Shown: piece by piece, positions 16,232 through 25,119 of the stretch
Numbering within the stretch: position 1 is the first letter of the stretch
Layout: each line of letters begins with the position of its first letter
Source of the DNA: Bradyrhizobium sp. S69
GTDB taxonomy: Bacteria > Pseudomonadota > Alphaproteobacteria > Rhizobiales > Xanthobacteraceae
DNA: 64,000 nucleotides
Direction: 5' to 3'
NCBI RefSeq assembly: GCF_009766005.1
Contig: NZ_LMUK01000046.1
Location: 317,232 to 381,231, forward strand
Translations under genes and position numbers: made by a program
The notes under the pieces: generated by a model
The model's input: only the letters and a program-made list of their open reading frames with translations
Told to the model about the DNA's origin: nothing
Databases searched by the model: none

Positions 16232-17764
16232 TTGAAGGGCGGGCTGTTGGCACATCTCTGGGCTCGGAAATCGACGGCGGAGCTGACGTTAGAGGCGGCT
16301 CGGAGCGATGACGGCCGTGAGCTTGATGCGCCGAAGCGCGTATTGTCGGCGCTGAACCTGATCGGGCTTGGCGTCGGCGGCACCATCGGTGCCGGGATTT
16401 TTGTGCTGACGGGAACCGCGGCCGCGACCAATGCGGGTCCCGCGGTCAGCCTGTCCTTTGTGCTCGGCGCGGTCGCCAGCGCGTTGGCTGGCCTGTGCTA
16501 CGCGGAGCTTTCGTCGAGCATACCGATCGGTGGCAGCGCCTACACCTATGCTTATGCGACGCTCGGCGAATTGGTTGCCTGGATCATCGGCTGGGATCTG
16601 ATCCTCGAATATGCGCTCGCCGCGGTCGCGGTCGCTATCGGCTGGTCGAGCTATGTCGTCAGCGTCGCCAACGATCTGGGTGTGAGCGTCCCCGCGCGCT
16701 TCGCGTCCTCGCCCTACGCTTTCGACGCCGGCCAGCACGCCTGGTCGGCGACCGGCGCCGTGCTGAATGTTCCGGCGGTGGTCATCGTCGTGATTATCAC
16801 GGCATTGCTGACGATCGGCATCCGCGAGTCCGCGCGGTTCAACGACTTCATTGTCGCCTTGAAGTTGATCGTCATCCTGCTGTTCATCGTGTGCGCGGTG
16901 CCGGCTTTCAGCACCGCGAACTGGGTCACTTCAACCAATCCCGCGGGCGCATTCATTCCGCCAAACGCCGGTCCCGGCCTGTTCGGCTGGTCGGGTGTGC
17001 TGCGCGGCGCCGCCGTGGTGTTCTTTGCCTATGTCGGGTTTGACGCGGTCTCTACCGTGGCGCAGGAAGCCAAGGTGCCGGGCCGCGACATGCCGATCGG
17101 CATCCTGGGCTCGCTGGTGATCTGCAGCGTGCTCTATGTCGCGGTCGGCTTTATCCTGACCGGGATCGTGCCGTTCGACCGATTGAACGTTCCCGATCCG
17201 ATCGCGATCGGCATCGACGCTGCCGGCGTGGGCTGGCTTTCGCCGCTGGTCAAGCTCGGCATCATCCTCGGCCTGACCTCCGTCATTCTGGTGACGCTGC
17301 TCGGGCAGCCGCGGATTTTTCGCGCCATGGCGCATGACGGGTTGCTGCCGCCGGCCGCGGCAAAAATTCATCCGCGCTTCCGCACGCCTTACGTGGCCAC
17401 CATCGGCACCGGTGCCGTGGTGGCCTTGCTCGCGGGGCTATTGCCGATCGAACTGGTCGGCGAACTCGTCAGCATCGGCACCCTGTTCGCATTCATGGTG
17501 GTGTCGCTCGGAACGCTGGTGCTGCGGATCAAAGAGCCGGAATTGGTTCGGCCGTTCCGGGCACCGGCGATCTGGATCGTCGGCCCGGGCGGCGCTGTGA
17601 TCTCGCTATTCTTGATGTTCGGCCTGCCGGCCGATACCTGGATCAGGCTGGCAGTATGGCTTGGTATCGGCCTGGCAATCTACTTTCTCTATGGCGCGCG
17701 GCACAGCCGGATCGCCGCAAGCTGCCGCAGCGATCAACCAACCTGCGAGGCCGACAGTTTGTAG
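16232..17764 (+). CDS. APC-family amino acid permease (cationic amino acid transporter-like)
   Basis: The permease has about 12 hydrophobic segments and the APC hallmark GVGGTIGAGIFVLTG near residue 50, followed by CYAELSSSIPIGGSAYTYAY and EYALAAVAVAIGWSSYV. VVFFAYVGFDAVSTVAQEAK lies mid-protein. No in-frame ATG precedes the first span. TTG at 16232 gives 510 residues; TTG at 16247, with GAAGGG eight bases upstream, gives MAHLWARKSTAEL and may be the true start. The 3' end overlaps the convergent dehydrogenase gene by 31 bp. Amino-acid import is likely; substrate preference is not readable. Confidence 0.87.
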   Translation: MKGGLLAHLWARKSTAELTLEAARSDDGRELDAPKRVLSALNLIGLGVGGTIGAGIFVLTGTAAATNAGPAVSLSFVLGAVASALAGLCYAELSSSIPIGGSAYTYAYATLGELVAWIIGWDLILEYALAAVAVAIGWSSYVVSVANDLGVSVPARFASSPYAFDAGQHAWSATGAVLNVPAVVIVVIITALLTIGIRESARFNDFIVALKLIVILLFIVCAVPAFSTANWVTSTNPAGAFIPPNAGPGLFGWSGVLRGAAVVFFAYVGFDAVSTVAQEAKVPGRDMPIGILGSLVICSVLYVAVGFILTGIVPFDRLNVPDPIAIGIDAAGVGWLSPLVKLGIILGLTSVILVTLLGQPRIFRAMAHDGLLPPAAAKIHPRFRTPYVATIGTGAVVALLAGLLPIELVGELVSIGTLFAFMVVSLGTLVLRIKEPELVRPFRAPAIWIVGPGGAVISLFLMFGLPADTWIRLAVWLGIGLAIYFLYGARHSRIAASCRSDQPTCEADSL

Positions 17765-18612
17765 ATTTCAAGCGCGTCGGCGTCGGCGCCGCGCGCGGAT
17801 TTGGCCAGCCGGAACAACTGCGCCGCCAGCGCCGACATCGGCACCGGGCTCGATGTATTGCGGGCGACATCGACCACCGTGTCGAGATCCTTCAGCATCG
17901 TTGAGATGTGGCCGAGCGGCGGCGAATGAATACCCTGCGCCATGCGCGGCACGAACAGTTGCAAGGGAATCGAATCGGCAAAGCCGCCGGCCAGTGCTTC
18001 CGGCAATTTGCTGGCGTCGATCCCGGCATTGACCGCAAGCCGCGTGGCCTCGGCCAGCACCGTCATGGCGCAACCGACGATCACCTGGTTGCAGAGTTTT
18101 GTGGTCTGCCCCGCGCCGACCGGCCCCATATGCGTCAGCCGCCGCGCCATCGCCAGCACATAGGGCCTGATACGTTCGATGTCGGCGGCATCGCCGCCCG
18201 CCATCACCGCGAGCGTTCCTTCTTCGGCGCCCTTGCTGCCGCCCGAGACCGGTGCGTCGATCCATCCCATGCCATTGGCCTCTCTCAGCCGCGCCGCGAT
18301 GGTGCGCGCCGCGTCCGGGTGGATCGAGGAAAAGTCGACCACGAGCTTGCCGTGGCCGGCGACCGTGGCGAGGCCATCTTGGCCGAACACCACCTCTTCG
18401 ACGGCGGCAGCATCCGTCAGGCACATGAAGATCAGTTCGGCGGCTTCGGCGACCTCGCGCGGCCGGCTTGCGAGCTTTGCGCCGGCGTCCACCAGCGCCG
18501 CGGCCTTGCCGGCGGAGCGGTTCCAGATCGTGACGTCGTGGCCGGCGTTGACTAGACGCCGCGTCATCGGAAATCCCATCATCCCGAGCCCGAGATAGCC
18601 GAGCTTTTCCAT
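17734..18612 (-). CDS. NAD(P)-dependent oxidoreductase, 3-hydroxyisobutyrate dehydrogenase family
   Basis: With the ATG at 18612 the protein is 292 residues and begins directly at the nucleotide-binding strand (KLGYLGLGMMGFPMTRRLV, GxGxxG). The substrate motif is DAPVSGGSKGAEEGTLAVM, and the catalytic lysine region is GAGQTTKLCNQV. An alternative start at 18645 adds MAGAAGSDQGR and has a better-spaced AGGGAG, so either is possible. Family members oxidise 3-hydroxyisobutyrate, tartronate semialdehyde or similar beta-hydroxyacids. The gene diverges from an NMT1-type binding protein gene and converges, overlapping, with the APC permease gene. Confidence 0.87.
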   Translation of the reverse strand: MEKLGYLGLGMMGFPMTRRLVNAGHDVTIWNRSAGKAAALVDAGAKLASRPREVAEAAELIFMCLTDAAAVEEVVFGQDGLATVAGHGKLVVDFSSIHPDAARTIAARLREANGMGWIDAPVSGGSKGAEEGTLAVMAGGDAADIERIRPYVLAMARRLTHMGPVGAGQTTKLCNQVIVGCAMTVLAEATRLAVNAGIDASKLPEALAGGFADSIPLQLFVPRMAQGIHSPPLGHISTMLKDLDTVVDVARNTSSPVPMSALAAQLFRLAKSARGADADALEIYKLSASQVG

Positions 18613-18813
18613 TCGCCCTTGATCTGATCCGGCAGCCCCAGCCATGTCGCGTTCTCCCTCGTTGCCGCCGAAAATCCATTCCGGCAGGCCCGCTCTAGCA
18701 TAGATCGGGTCGCGGCCGGAATGTGCCCGCCGGAAGCTACTTTCGGTGGCTTGCCTCATCATTTGAACCATGAAAGGTTTGCCGGCGGGTGTGGTCTGAA
18801 GTGGAGTTGGGGC

Positions 18814-19797
18814 ATGATGCGGTTATCTCACAAGTGGATTTTGGCGGCGGCGATGTCGGCCGGCGTTCTGGCTGGCGTCGGCGCGTCGCATGCCCAGCAG
18901 ACCATCCGCGTCGGCTGGACCATTCCGGCTGAAGAGTCGAAATACTGGATGATGCGCCGGCCGGCCGAATTTCCCGATATCGGCAAGACCTACAATATCG
19001 AATGGACCCAGTTTCAGGGCACCGCGCCAATGACGCAGGCACTCGCTGCCGGCGCGCTGGATTGCGCGACGCAGGCGCCGTTGTCGTTGGCGAACGGTGT
19101 GGTCGGCGGCAATCTGAAGGCCTATATCGTCGCCCAGCACGTGTTCGAGAAGCCCGGCGGCTTTTCGGTCTATTGGGCGGTGAAGGACGATTCGCCGATC
19201 AAGACCATTGCCGATCTCAAGGGCAAGACCATCGGCATTTCGGTGATCGGCGGCGGCACCCAGGGGCCGCTCAACATGCTGCTGAAGCAAAATGGCGTCG
19301 ATCCGGCCAAGGACATCAAGCTGGTCGAGGTCGGTTTTGCGGTCTCCGAAGACGCGCTGCGTCAGGGCCGCGTCGATGCCGTCAACATGAACCAGCCGTT
19401 CGCCGCGCGCGCCGAAGCCAAGGGCGGCACGCGAAAGCTGTTTTCGCTGTCGCAGGCGATGCCGAACATCGTCCACATTCTCGAAGCCTGCCGCGCCGAG
19501 TTCGTCGACAAGAATCCGGAGCTGGTCAAGGCTTACGTGCGCGACATCACCACCGGCATGAAAAAGGCGCTGGCCGATCGCGACGAGACGCTCAAGGTGG
19601 TCTCCGAGGTGCTGAAGGCGCCGATCCCGGTGCTCGACACTTATTTGCTGAAGGATAACGACTTCGGCCGCGATCCCGGTGCGGCGCCGAATTTTCCGGC
19701 GATCCAGAAAATGCTCGACATCTATACCGAAGCCGGGATGCTGCCGAAGATGGACGTCGCGCAGTTCAAGGGCCCGGTCACCGCGCCGATCCAGTAG
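18814..19797 (+). CDS. ABC transporter substrate-binding protein, NMT1/nitrate-sulfonate-taurine type
   Basis: The 327-residue precursor starts at the ATG at 18814 with a Sec signal peptide (KWILAAAMSAGVLAGVGASHA). The mature protein begins QQTIRVGWTIPAEESKYWMM and shows ALAAGALDCATQAPLSLANG, IKTIADLKGKTIGISVIGGG and ALRQGRVDAVNMNQPFAARA, as in SsuA/TauA/ThiY-like proteins. No permease or ATPase adjoins it. The only matching permease/ATPase set in the window is at 25257-27648, which lacks a binding protein, so the two may belong together (inference). Confidence 0.87.
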   Translation: MMRLSHKWILAAAMSAGVLAGVGASHAQQTIRVGWTIPAEESKYWMMRRPAEFPDIGKTYNIEWTQFQGTAPMTQALAAGALDCATQAPLSLANGVVGGNLKAYIVAQHVFEKPGGFSVYWAVKDDSPIKTIADLKGKTIGISVIGGGTQGPLNMLLKQNGVDPAKDIKLVEVGFAVSEDALRQGRVDAVNMNQPFAARAEAKGGTRKLFSLSQAMPNIVHILEACRAEFVDKNPELVKAYVRDITTGMKKALADRDETLKVVSEVLKAPIPVLDTYLLKDNDFGRDPGAAPNFPAIQKMLDIYTEAGMLPKMDVAQFKGPVTAPIQ

Positions 19798-19806
19798 AAA
19801 AAACTG

Positions 19807-19926
19807 CGTCGTCCCGGCGAATGCCGGGACCCATACGCCGTGTCGCTTCGTTTCGGCGTTGTGGCTAAGGCCTTTTGCACCAACCAGCGCCAGGGGTTAT
19901 GGGTCCCGGATCAAGTCCGGGACGAC
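19807..19926. repeat. Palindromic GTCGTCCCGG ... CCGGGACGAC repeat
   Basis: GTCGTCCCGGCGAATGCCGG with GACCCATACG on the left is mirrored by ATGGGTCCCGG ... TCCGGGACGAC on the right, leaving about 60 bp of variable loop. It separates the binding-protein gene from the IlvD-type gene and is one of several long imperfect-palindrome families here. Confidence 0.75.
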
Positions 19927-19944
19927 CTCAGGGGACGACAACCG

Positions 19945-21654
19945 ATGACATCATCCAACAAAAAATGGCGCTCGCGCGTCACCACCGACGGGCTCGATCG
20001 GGCGCCGCACCGGGCGTTCATGCGGGCGATGGGGCTTGACGACGAAGCGATCGCCAAGCCGATGATCGGCGTCGTCAGCATGAAGGGCGAACAGACACCC
20101 TGCAACATGACCCATGATTTCCAGGTCGCTGCCGCCAAAGAGGGGATCGCGGAGGCCGGCGGCACGCCGCGCGAGTTCTCCACGATTTCGGTGTCCGACG
20201 GCATCAGCATGAATCATGAGGGCATGAAGTTCTCACTGCTGTCGCGCGAGTTGATCGCGGATTCGATCGAGGCCGTGGTTCACGGCCTTGCCTATGATGC
20301 GCTGATCGGATTTGGCGGTTGCGACAAGACGCTGCCCGGCGTGATGATGGGCATGATCCGCTGCAACGTGCCGTCGATTTTCATCTATGGCGGCAGCGCG
20401 TTGCCGGGCAGGTTTGAGGGCAAAACCCTGACCGTACTGGATTCCTATGAGGCGGTCGGCAGCTTCATGACCGGCGAGATCGATCAGGCGACGCTGGCCG
20501 GCATCGAGCGGGCGTGTCTTCCGACCATCGGCGCCTGCGCCGGGCAGTTCACTGCCAACACCATGGGCATGGTCTCCGAGGCGATGGGGCTGACGATCCC
20601 CAACGTCTCGATGATTCCCGGCGTCTATATCGAGCGCGCACAAGCCGCGCGCAAGGCTGGGCGGCTGGTGATGGAAATGCTGGAGCGGGGCGGGCCGTTG
20701 CCGCGCGAGATCGTCACCCGTCGATCCCTCGAAAACGGCGCGGCGATCGTCGCCGCCACCGGCGGCTCGACCAATGCCGCGCTGCATCTGCCGGCGATGG
20801 CCAACGAAGCCGGCATCGCCTTCACCATCGACGACGTCGGCGAGGTGTTCGCGCGGACGCCGCTGATCGGCAATCTGCGCCCGGGTGGCAAATACACCGC
20901 CAAGGATGTCTATGACATCGGCGGTACCGCAGTGGTGATCCGTGCGCTGGTCGAAAGCGGCCACATCGACGGAAGTTGCCTGACGATTACTGGCAAAACC
21001 ATCGCAGAAGAATATGGCAGCGCCAACGCGCCCGACGGCGAGGTCATCTATCGTACGTCAAAGCCGATCATGCCGGACGGCGGTGTCGCGGTTCTCAAGG
21101 GCAATCTGTGTCCCGACGGTGCAGTGATCAAGGTCGCGGGTCTCAAGAAACTGGTGTTCGAAGGCACCGCGCGCGTGTTCGAGGATGAGGAGCATTGCGT
21201 CGACGCGGTGCGTAATCGCAGATATAGCGAGGGTGACGTTCTCATCATTCGCAACGAAGGCCCGGTGGGCGGACCCGGCATGCGCGAGATGCTCGGTGTC
21301 ACCGCATTGATTTACGGGCAGGGCATGGGCGAGAAGGTCGCGCTGATCACCGACGGACGGTTTTCCGGCGCCACCCGCGGCATGTGCATCGGCTATGTCT
21401 CACCGGAAGCATTCGTCGGCGGTCCGCTGGCGCTGGTGCGCGAGGGCGATCGCATCCGTATAGATGCCGGCGCGCGCCGCATGGATGTGCTGATCGACGA
21501 GGCGGAACTTTCCGCGCGGCGACAGGCATGGAAACCGCGGCCGCCGCGGCATCGCGCAGGGGCGCTAGCCAAATACGCGCGGTTGGTCGGCCAGGCGCCC
21601 GGTGGCGCCGTGACGCATGACGGCGCAGCCGAGTGGCCGTGGTTTGATCAGTAG
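19945..21654 (+). CDS. IlvD/Edd family dehydratase (dihydroxy-acid dehydratase-like)
   Basis: The 569-residue enzyme keeps the family cysteines for the Fe-S cluster (TPCNMTHDF near residue 50, GFGGCDKTLPG near 125, TIGACAGQFTANTMGM near 195). It also has AATGGSTNAALHLPA, GNLCPDGAVIKVAG and GPVGGPGMREMLGVTALIYG. Dihydroxy-acid dehydratase (IlvD, branched-chain amino-acid synthesis) has about this length, but sugar-acid dehydratases share all these motifs. Its position beside transport and catabolic genes, not ilv genes, leaves a catabolic role open. The ATG at 19945 excludes a repeat-derived upstream extension. Confidence 0.88.
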   Translation: MTSSNKKWRSRVTTDGLDRAPHRAFMRAMGLDDEAIAKPMIGVVSMKGEQTPCNMTHDFQVAAAKEGIAEAGGTPREFSTISVSDGISMNHEGMKFSLLSRELIADSIEAVVHGLAYDALIGFGGCDKTLPGVMMGMIRCNVPSIFIYGGSALPGRFEGKTLTVLDSYEAVGSFMTGEIDQATLAGIERACLPTIGACAGQFTANTMGMVSEAMGLTIPNVSMIPGVYIERAQAARKAGRLVMEMLERGGPLPREIVTRRSLENGAAIVAATGGSTNAALHLPAMANEAGIAFTIDDVGEVFARTPLIGNLRPGGKYTAKDVYDIGGTAVVIRALVESGHIDGSCLTITGKTIAEEYGSANAPDGEVIYRTSKPIMPDGGVAVLKGNLCPDGAVIKVAGLKKLVFEGTARVFEDEEHCVDAVRNRRYSEGDVLIIRNEGPVGGPGMREMLGVTALIYGQGMGEKVALITDGRFSGATRGMCIGYVSPEAFVGGPLALVREGDRIRIDAGARRMDVLIDEAELSARRQAWKPRPPRHRAGALAKYARLVGQAPGGAVTHDGAAEWPWFDQ

Positions 21655-21751
21655 TCAAGAGTGGATGCCACCTTGACCATGAAAAAAATGTAACGCAAAA
21701 AGCGTTCGGGCAGGCCGTATCATGGGCGGGTTCCTCTGAAGGAGATCACCG

Positions 21752-21919
21752 ATGCGCAAATGGCTCAAACATGCTGACAGCGATGACGTCACGATGGTGG
21801 TGTCGGGCTTTGTCGCGGTCGCAGCGTTTTGTGCGTTTGTATTGATCTGGTTTGTCGAAGCCCCGGCGCCGGAATGCGGAAGAAATTGCGCAACGGATTT
21901 CTCGTCGGTTAATCGCTAG
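21752..21919 (+). CDS. Small single-span membrane protein (55 aa)
   Basis: A short gene with an excellent ribosome-binding site (GAAGGAGAT, six bases before the ATG) encodes 55 residues. A charged N-terminus (MRKWLKHADSDD) leads to one hydrophobic helix (VVSGFVAVAAFCAFVLIWFV) and a polar tail with two cysteines (PECGRNC). It would sit in the inner membrane, probably with a short C-terminal tail outside. I do not recognise a family. The clean ribosome-binding site and single membrane helix argue for a real protein. Confidence 0.5.
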   Translation: MRKWLKHADSDDVTMVVSGFVAVAAFCAFVLIWFVEAPAPECGRNCATDFSSVNR

Positions 21920-21977
21920 AGCCGAGTCCCTTCTTGAACAGTTCCCTCCTTAACTCAGAGGCCATGAAGCTATCTGA

Positions 21978-22088
21978 GACGTCATCCTGAGGTGCGAGCC
22001 TCTTGGCGAGCCTCGAAGGATGGTTGCGCGCACTGAGCTGAACACCATCCTTCGAGGCGCGCAAGAGCGCGCACCTCAGGATGACGTC
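21978..22088. repeat. Long palindromic GACGTCATCCTGAGG repeat
   Basis: GACGTCATCCTGAGGTGCG on the left is the inverse of CGCACCTCAGGATGACGTC on the right, with a second inner inverted pair (CCTCGAAGGATGG / CCATCCTTCGAGG) around a short variable centre. This is a REP/BIME-like element next to the 3' end of kynU. The repeat at 40971-41116 shares the inner words. Confidence 0.85.
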
Positions 22089-22093
22089 TGCTC

Positions 22094-23344
22094 TCAGGTG
22101 ACCGCCAGTTTGCGGTCGTAGCGGGGATCGCGCCAAACCTTGGTTCGGATGCATTCGGCGAGGATTTCGACGGCATCCCAGACGTCCGCATGGCGGATAT
22201 AGAGCGGGGCAAAGCCGAAGCGCATGATGTCGGGCGCGCGGAAATCGCCGATCACGCCGCGTTCGATCATGGCCTGCACCACCGCATAGCCCTTGTCGAA
22301 GGCGATCGATACCTGGCTGCCGCGCAGCGCCGCCTGGCGCGGGGTTACGATCTTAAGTTCCGGTAGCAGCGCGGTGACGCGCGCGATGAACAGTTCGGTG
22401 AGCGCGAGGCTCTTTTGCCTCAGCGCGGCCAGCTCTACCCCGTTTAGCGCATCGAGCGCCACATCGATACCGCGCAGCGAGATGATCGGCGGGGTGCCGC
22501 ACAGGAAGCGCTTGATCCCGGCATCGGGGTGGAAATCGCGTTCGAACGCAAACGGCGCGGCATGTCCCCACCAGCCCGAAAGCGGATGGGTCGCGGCGGC
22601 CTGATGAGCCTTGGCGACCGCGATGAAGGCGGGCGATCCCGGACCTCCGTTGAGATATTTGTAGGTGCATCCGACCATGAAATCGACCGCATGCCGGTCG
22701 AACGCGAGTTCGACCACGCCGGCGGAATGGCACACGTCCCATATCACCAGCGCACCCGCGTCGTGGACCTTCCGGGTGATTGTCGCCATGTCGAGCAGCG
22801 CGCCGCTGCGATAATCGACATGCGACAGCACGACGACGGCTGTGCGTTGATCCAGCAGCGCATCGAGCGACGCGCCGTCCGCGCCGATCAATCGCCGCTG
22901 CATCGGACGTCCCGCGGACTTCGTCGCGCCTTCGATGATGTAGAGATCGGTGGGGAAGGAGCCTGCTTCGGCGATCACCACGTCGCGCTCGGGCCGCAGT
23001 CCCATCGCGGCATGAAGCGCCTTGAACAGGTTGATCGACGTGGTGTCGCTGACCACCGCCTGGCCGGGGCCCGCGCCCAACAGCGCGCCGATGCGGTCGC
23101 CGAGCCGGACCGGCATATCGAACCAGCCAGCGGAATTCCAGCTTCCGATCAGGTCGCGACCCCATTCCTGCGCGATGGTGCGATGGAGGATCTCGGTCGC
23201 GGCGCGCGGCATTGGGCCGAGCGAATTTCCGTCGAGATAGATCAGGCGATCGGGAATCACAAAACGATCGCGGAAGGCGCCAAGGGGATCGCTGAGGTCG
23301 CGCGCCACGCAGGCCTCGCGTGTATCGGGCGATGGGGACGGCAT
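22094..23344 (-). CDS. kynU: Kynureninase
   Basis: The 416-residue PLP enzyme hydrolyses kynurenine to anthranilate and alanine. Hallmarks are RLIYLDGNSLGPMPRAA near residue 35, GWFDMPVRLGDRIG, VVSDTTSINLFKALHAAM, WDVCHSAGVVELAF, and the PLP-lysine segment CTYKYLNGGPGSPAFI. The ATG at 23344 gives the usual length; the longer open frame upstream runs into the intergenic operator region. It is transcribed divergently from kynA-kynB, and the 274-bp gap holds a 22-bp inverted repeat shared with two anthranilate-CoA pathway genes. It delivers anthranilate to that pathway (inference from context). Confidence 0.96.
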   Translation of the reverse strand: MPSPSPDTREACVARDLSDPLGAFRDRFVIPDRLIYLDGNSLGPMPRAATEILHRTIAQEWGRDLIGSWNSAGWFDMPVRLGDRIGALLGAGPGQAVVSDTTSINLFKALHAAMGLRPERDVVIAEAGSFPTDLYIIEGATKSAGRPMQRRLIGADGASLDALLDQRTAVVVLSHVDYRSGALLDMATITRKVHDAGALVIWDVCHSAGVVELAFDRHAVDFMVGCTYKYLNGGPGSPAFIAVAKAHQAAATHPLSGWWGHAAPFAFERDFHPDAGIKRFLCGTPPIISLRGIDVALDALNGVELAALRQKSLALTELFIARVTALLPELKIVTPRQAALRGSQVSIAFDKGYAVVQAMIERGVIGDFRAPDIMRFGFAPLYIRHADVWDAVEILAECIRTKVWRDPRYDRKLAVT

Positions 23345-23433
23345 CTTGAACACCCCGCGGTCGAGAGAACGGCAGCGCGCCCGATCATGGTTGCGCGTTG
23401 CCCTCAGCAAATCCCGATTGACAGCAAAAGTCT

Positions 23434-23455
23434 ATCATTTTAGGCTTAAAGTAAT
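23434..23455. promoter_or_regulatory. 22-bp inverted repeat, candidate operator (kynU/kynAB)
   Basis: The sequence reads ATCATTTTA-GGCT-TAAAGTAAT, a dyad with 9-bp arms and a 4-bp centre. Near-identical dyads occur at 37232-37253 (ATTACTTTA-GACT-TAAAGTAAT) and 44705-44726 (ACTATTTTA-AGCC-TAAAATGAT), before the 2-aminobenzoyl-CoA monooxygenase/reductase and ligase genes. It lies 90 bp from the kynU start and 164 bp from the kynA start, so one site could serve both. The size and symmetry fit a MarR-type site; binding by the MarR protein encoded at 43334 is inferred. Confidence 0.65.
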
Positions 23456-23565
23456 CCGCCAATCTTTCTGCCGGGGTTTGGCGGCCATCGACAGGGTACA
23501 CGCGATAGCAGGTACACTGGAGTACTCTGAATAGACACGTCGCGTTCGGTTTTACCGCAACGAGG

Positions 23566-23622
23566 ATGAGGCCCATGCGCATGCCCAGGCATTTTGACGA
23601 GCTGCACGAATCCTGGAAATGA
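23566..23622 (+). CDS. Possible 18-codon leader ORF overlapping kynA start
   Basis: An 18-codon frame (MRPMRMPRHFDELHESWK) ends with a TGA that overlaps the kynA ATG (ATGA). Three in-frame ATGs occur, and the one at 23575 has GAGG nine bases upstream. kynA itself has a poor ribosome-binding site, so coupled translation from this frame is plausible. It holds one tryptophan codon, next to its end. It may be a chance frame. Confidence 0.25.
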   Translation: MRPMRMPRHFDELHESWK

Positions 23623-24482
23623 CCGATCATCGCGCCGACCCGTCACAGGACGCATCGGGCGCGAAAGCTGGCGCGACAACTGACGCAAGAGCTGACGTCA
23701 CTATGTCCTATTCGGACTATCTCCAGCTCGACAAGATTCTGAACGCCCAGCATTTGCTCTCGGCGGCCCACGACGAGACGCTGTTCATCATCCAGCACCA
23801 GACCTCCGAACTCTGGATGAAGCTTGCGATCCACGAGTTGAACGCGACCTGCCGGTTGATCGCGGCGGACGATCTGCAACCCGCTTTCAAGACCCTGGCG
23901 CGGGTATCCCGCATCCTGGAGCAGCTCAATTCGGCCTGGGACGTGCTTCGCACCATGACGCCGAGCGAATACACCCAGTTTCGCGATGCGCTTGGGCAAT
24001 CGTCCGGCTTGCAATCCTGGCAGTACCGGATGATCGAGTTTCTGGTCGGCAACAAGAACGCGGCGGTGCTGCGTTTTCACGAGCACGACAAACCCGTGTT
24101 CGAGCGGCTCGAAGCCGCGCGCCGCGCGCCCAGTCTCTACGATCTCACGATACAATTGCTGGCCCGCCGTGGCCTGCTGATCGATCAAGCGGTGCTGGAA
24201 CGCGACGTGTCGCTGCCGCATGCCGACGATGACAGCGTCAGCGCCGCCTGGCTCTCGGTCTATCGCGAGCCCTCCCGTTTCTGGGAATTGTACGAGCTTG
24301 CCGAAAAGCTGGTCGATCTGGAAGATTACTTCCGCCGCTGGCGTTTCAACCACGTCACCACGGTGGAGCGGGTCATCGGCTTCAAGCGCGGCACCGGCGG
24401 CACGGGTGGCGTTTCTTACCTGCGAAAGATGCTGGACGTGGTGCTGTTTCCAGAGCTCTGGCGCTTAAGGACCGAACTCTGA
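23619..24482 (+). CDS. kynA: Tryptophan 2,3-dioxygenase
   Basis: The 287-residue heme enzyme opens the tryptophan ring to N-formylkynurenine. Conserved segments are MSYSDYLQLDKILNAQHLLS near residue 30, FIIQHQTSELWMKLAIHEL with the substrate-site histidine, SSGLQSWQYRMIEFLVGNKN, and near the C-terminus RFNHVTTVERVIGFKRGTGG (axial heme histidine) followed by TGGVSYLRK. The first about 28 residues are a polar extension, and ATG at 23703 would give a product lacking it. The stop overlaps the kynB ATG, so the two are coupled. Confidence 0.96.
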   Translation: MTDHRADPSQDASGAKAGATTDARADVTMSYSDYLQLDKILNAQHLLSAAHDETLFIIQHQTSELWMKLAIHELNATCRLIAADDLQPAFKTLARVSRILEQLNSAWDVLRTMTPSEYTQFRDALGQSSGLQSWQYRMIEFLVGNKNAAVLRFHEHDKPVFERLEAARRAPSLYDLTIQLLARRGLLIDQAVLERDVSLPHADDDSVSAAWLSVYREPSRFWELYELAEKLVDLEDYFRRWRFNHVTTVERVIGFKRGTGGTGGVSYLRKMLDVVLFPELWRLRTEL

Positions 24483-25114
24483 TGGAGCTGATCGACATCT
24501 CGCCGCCGCTTCGCGTCGGCATGGGGGTATTCCCGGGCGATACGGCCTACCAGGTGTCGCAGACTTTTGTCATCGGCCCGGGATGCCCGGTCAATGTCGG
24601 CAGCATCGCGATGTCGACCCATTGCGGCGCGCACGCCGACGCTCCGCTGCATTACGATGCGCAGGGCGCCAGCGTCGATCAGCTCGAACTCGGTGACTTC
24701 ATTGGGCCGGCCCGGGTGATCGACGCCCGCGGTGCCGGCGCGCTCTGTCAATTTGAAGAGATCGCGTCCGCGCTCGACGGCGCGCCGCCGCGGCTGTTGT
24801 TCCGGCTGATGGACCGGCTCGATCCCATGCTGTGGCCAACCGGCTTCCGTGCGCTGGCCGCGGAAGCCATCGAGCAGTTGGCGGCGCGCGGCACGCGCCT
24901 GATCGGCGTCGATGTCCCCTCGGTCGATCCGGAGACCTCGAAGGAGCTGCCGTCGCACATGGCCTGCAACCGCCACGACATACGCATTGTCGAGAATCTC
25001 ATGCTCGCCGATGTCGCGCCCGGCGATTATGAATTGATCGCGCTGCCGCTGAAGCTGCAGGGCCTGGACGCCGCGCCGGTGCGTGCGGTGCTGCGGCGGC
25101 CGTCCAAGCCATGA
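24482..25114 (+). CDS. kynB: Arylformamidase (kynurenine formamidase), metal-dependent cyclase family
   Basis: The 210-residue enzyme hydrolyses N-formylkynurenine to kynurenine. The start LIDISPPLRVGMGVFPGDTA, the metal motif STHCGAHADAPLHYD near residue 45-60, IGVDVPSVDPETSKELPSH, and VAPGDYELIALPLKLQGLDA are those of KynB. Coupled by TGATG overlap to kynA. With KynU it completes the tryptophan to anthranilate route. A second, unrelated formamidase-like hydrolase is encoded at 43828. Confidence 0.95.
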   Translation: MELIDISPPLRVGMGVFPGDTAYQVSQTFVIGPGCPVNVGSIAMSTHCGAHADAPLHYDAQGASVDQLELGDFIGPARVIDARGAGALCQFEEIASALDGAPPRLLFRLMDRLDPMLWPTGFRALAAEAIEQLAARGTRLIGVDVPSVDPETSKELPSHMACNRHDIRIVENLMLADVAPGDYELIALPLKLQGLDAAPVRAVLRRPSKP

Positions 25115-25119
25115 GCATC

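Noticed and set aside
17734..17764. Possible frameshift or truncation at the overlap of the APC permease and dehydrogenase genes
   Set aside because: Both proteins have normal length and C-termini; the 31-bp convergent overlap is simply tight packing.
21920..22093. Possible CRISPR-like spacing in the palindromic repeats (also at 36.1, 41.0-41.3 and 58.1 kb)
   Set aside because: Each is one long inverted repeat with a variable centre. There are no repeated units with regular spacers and no cas genes.
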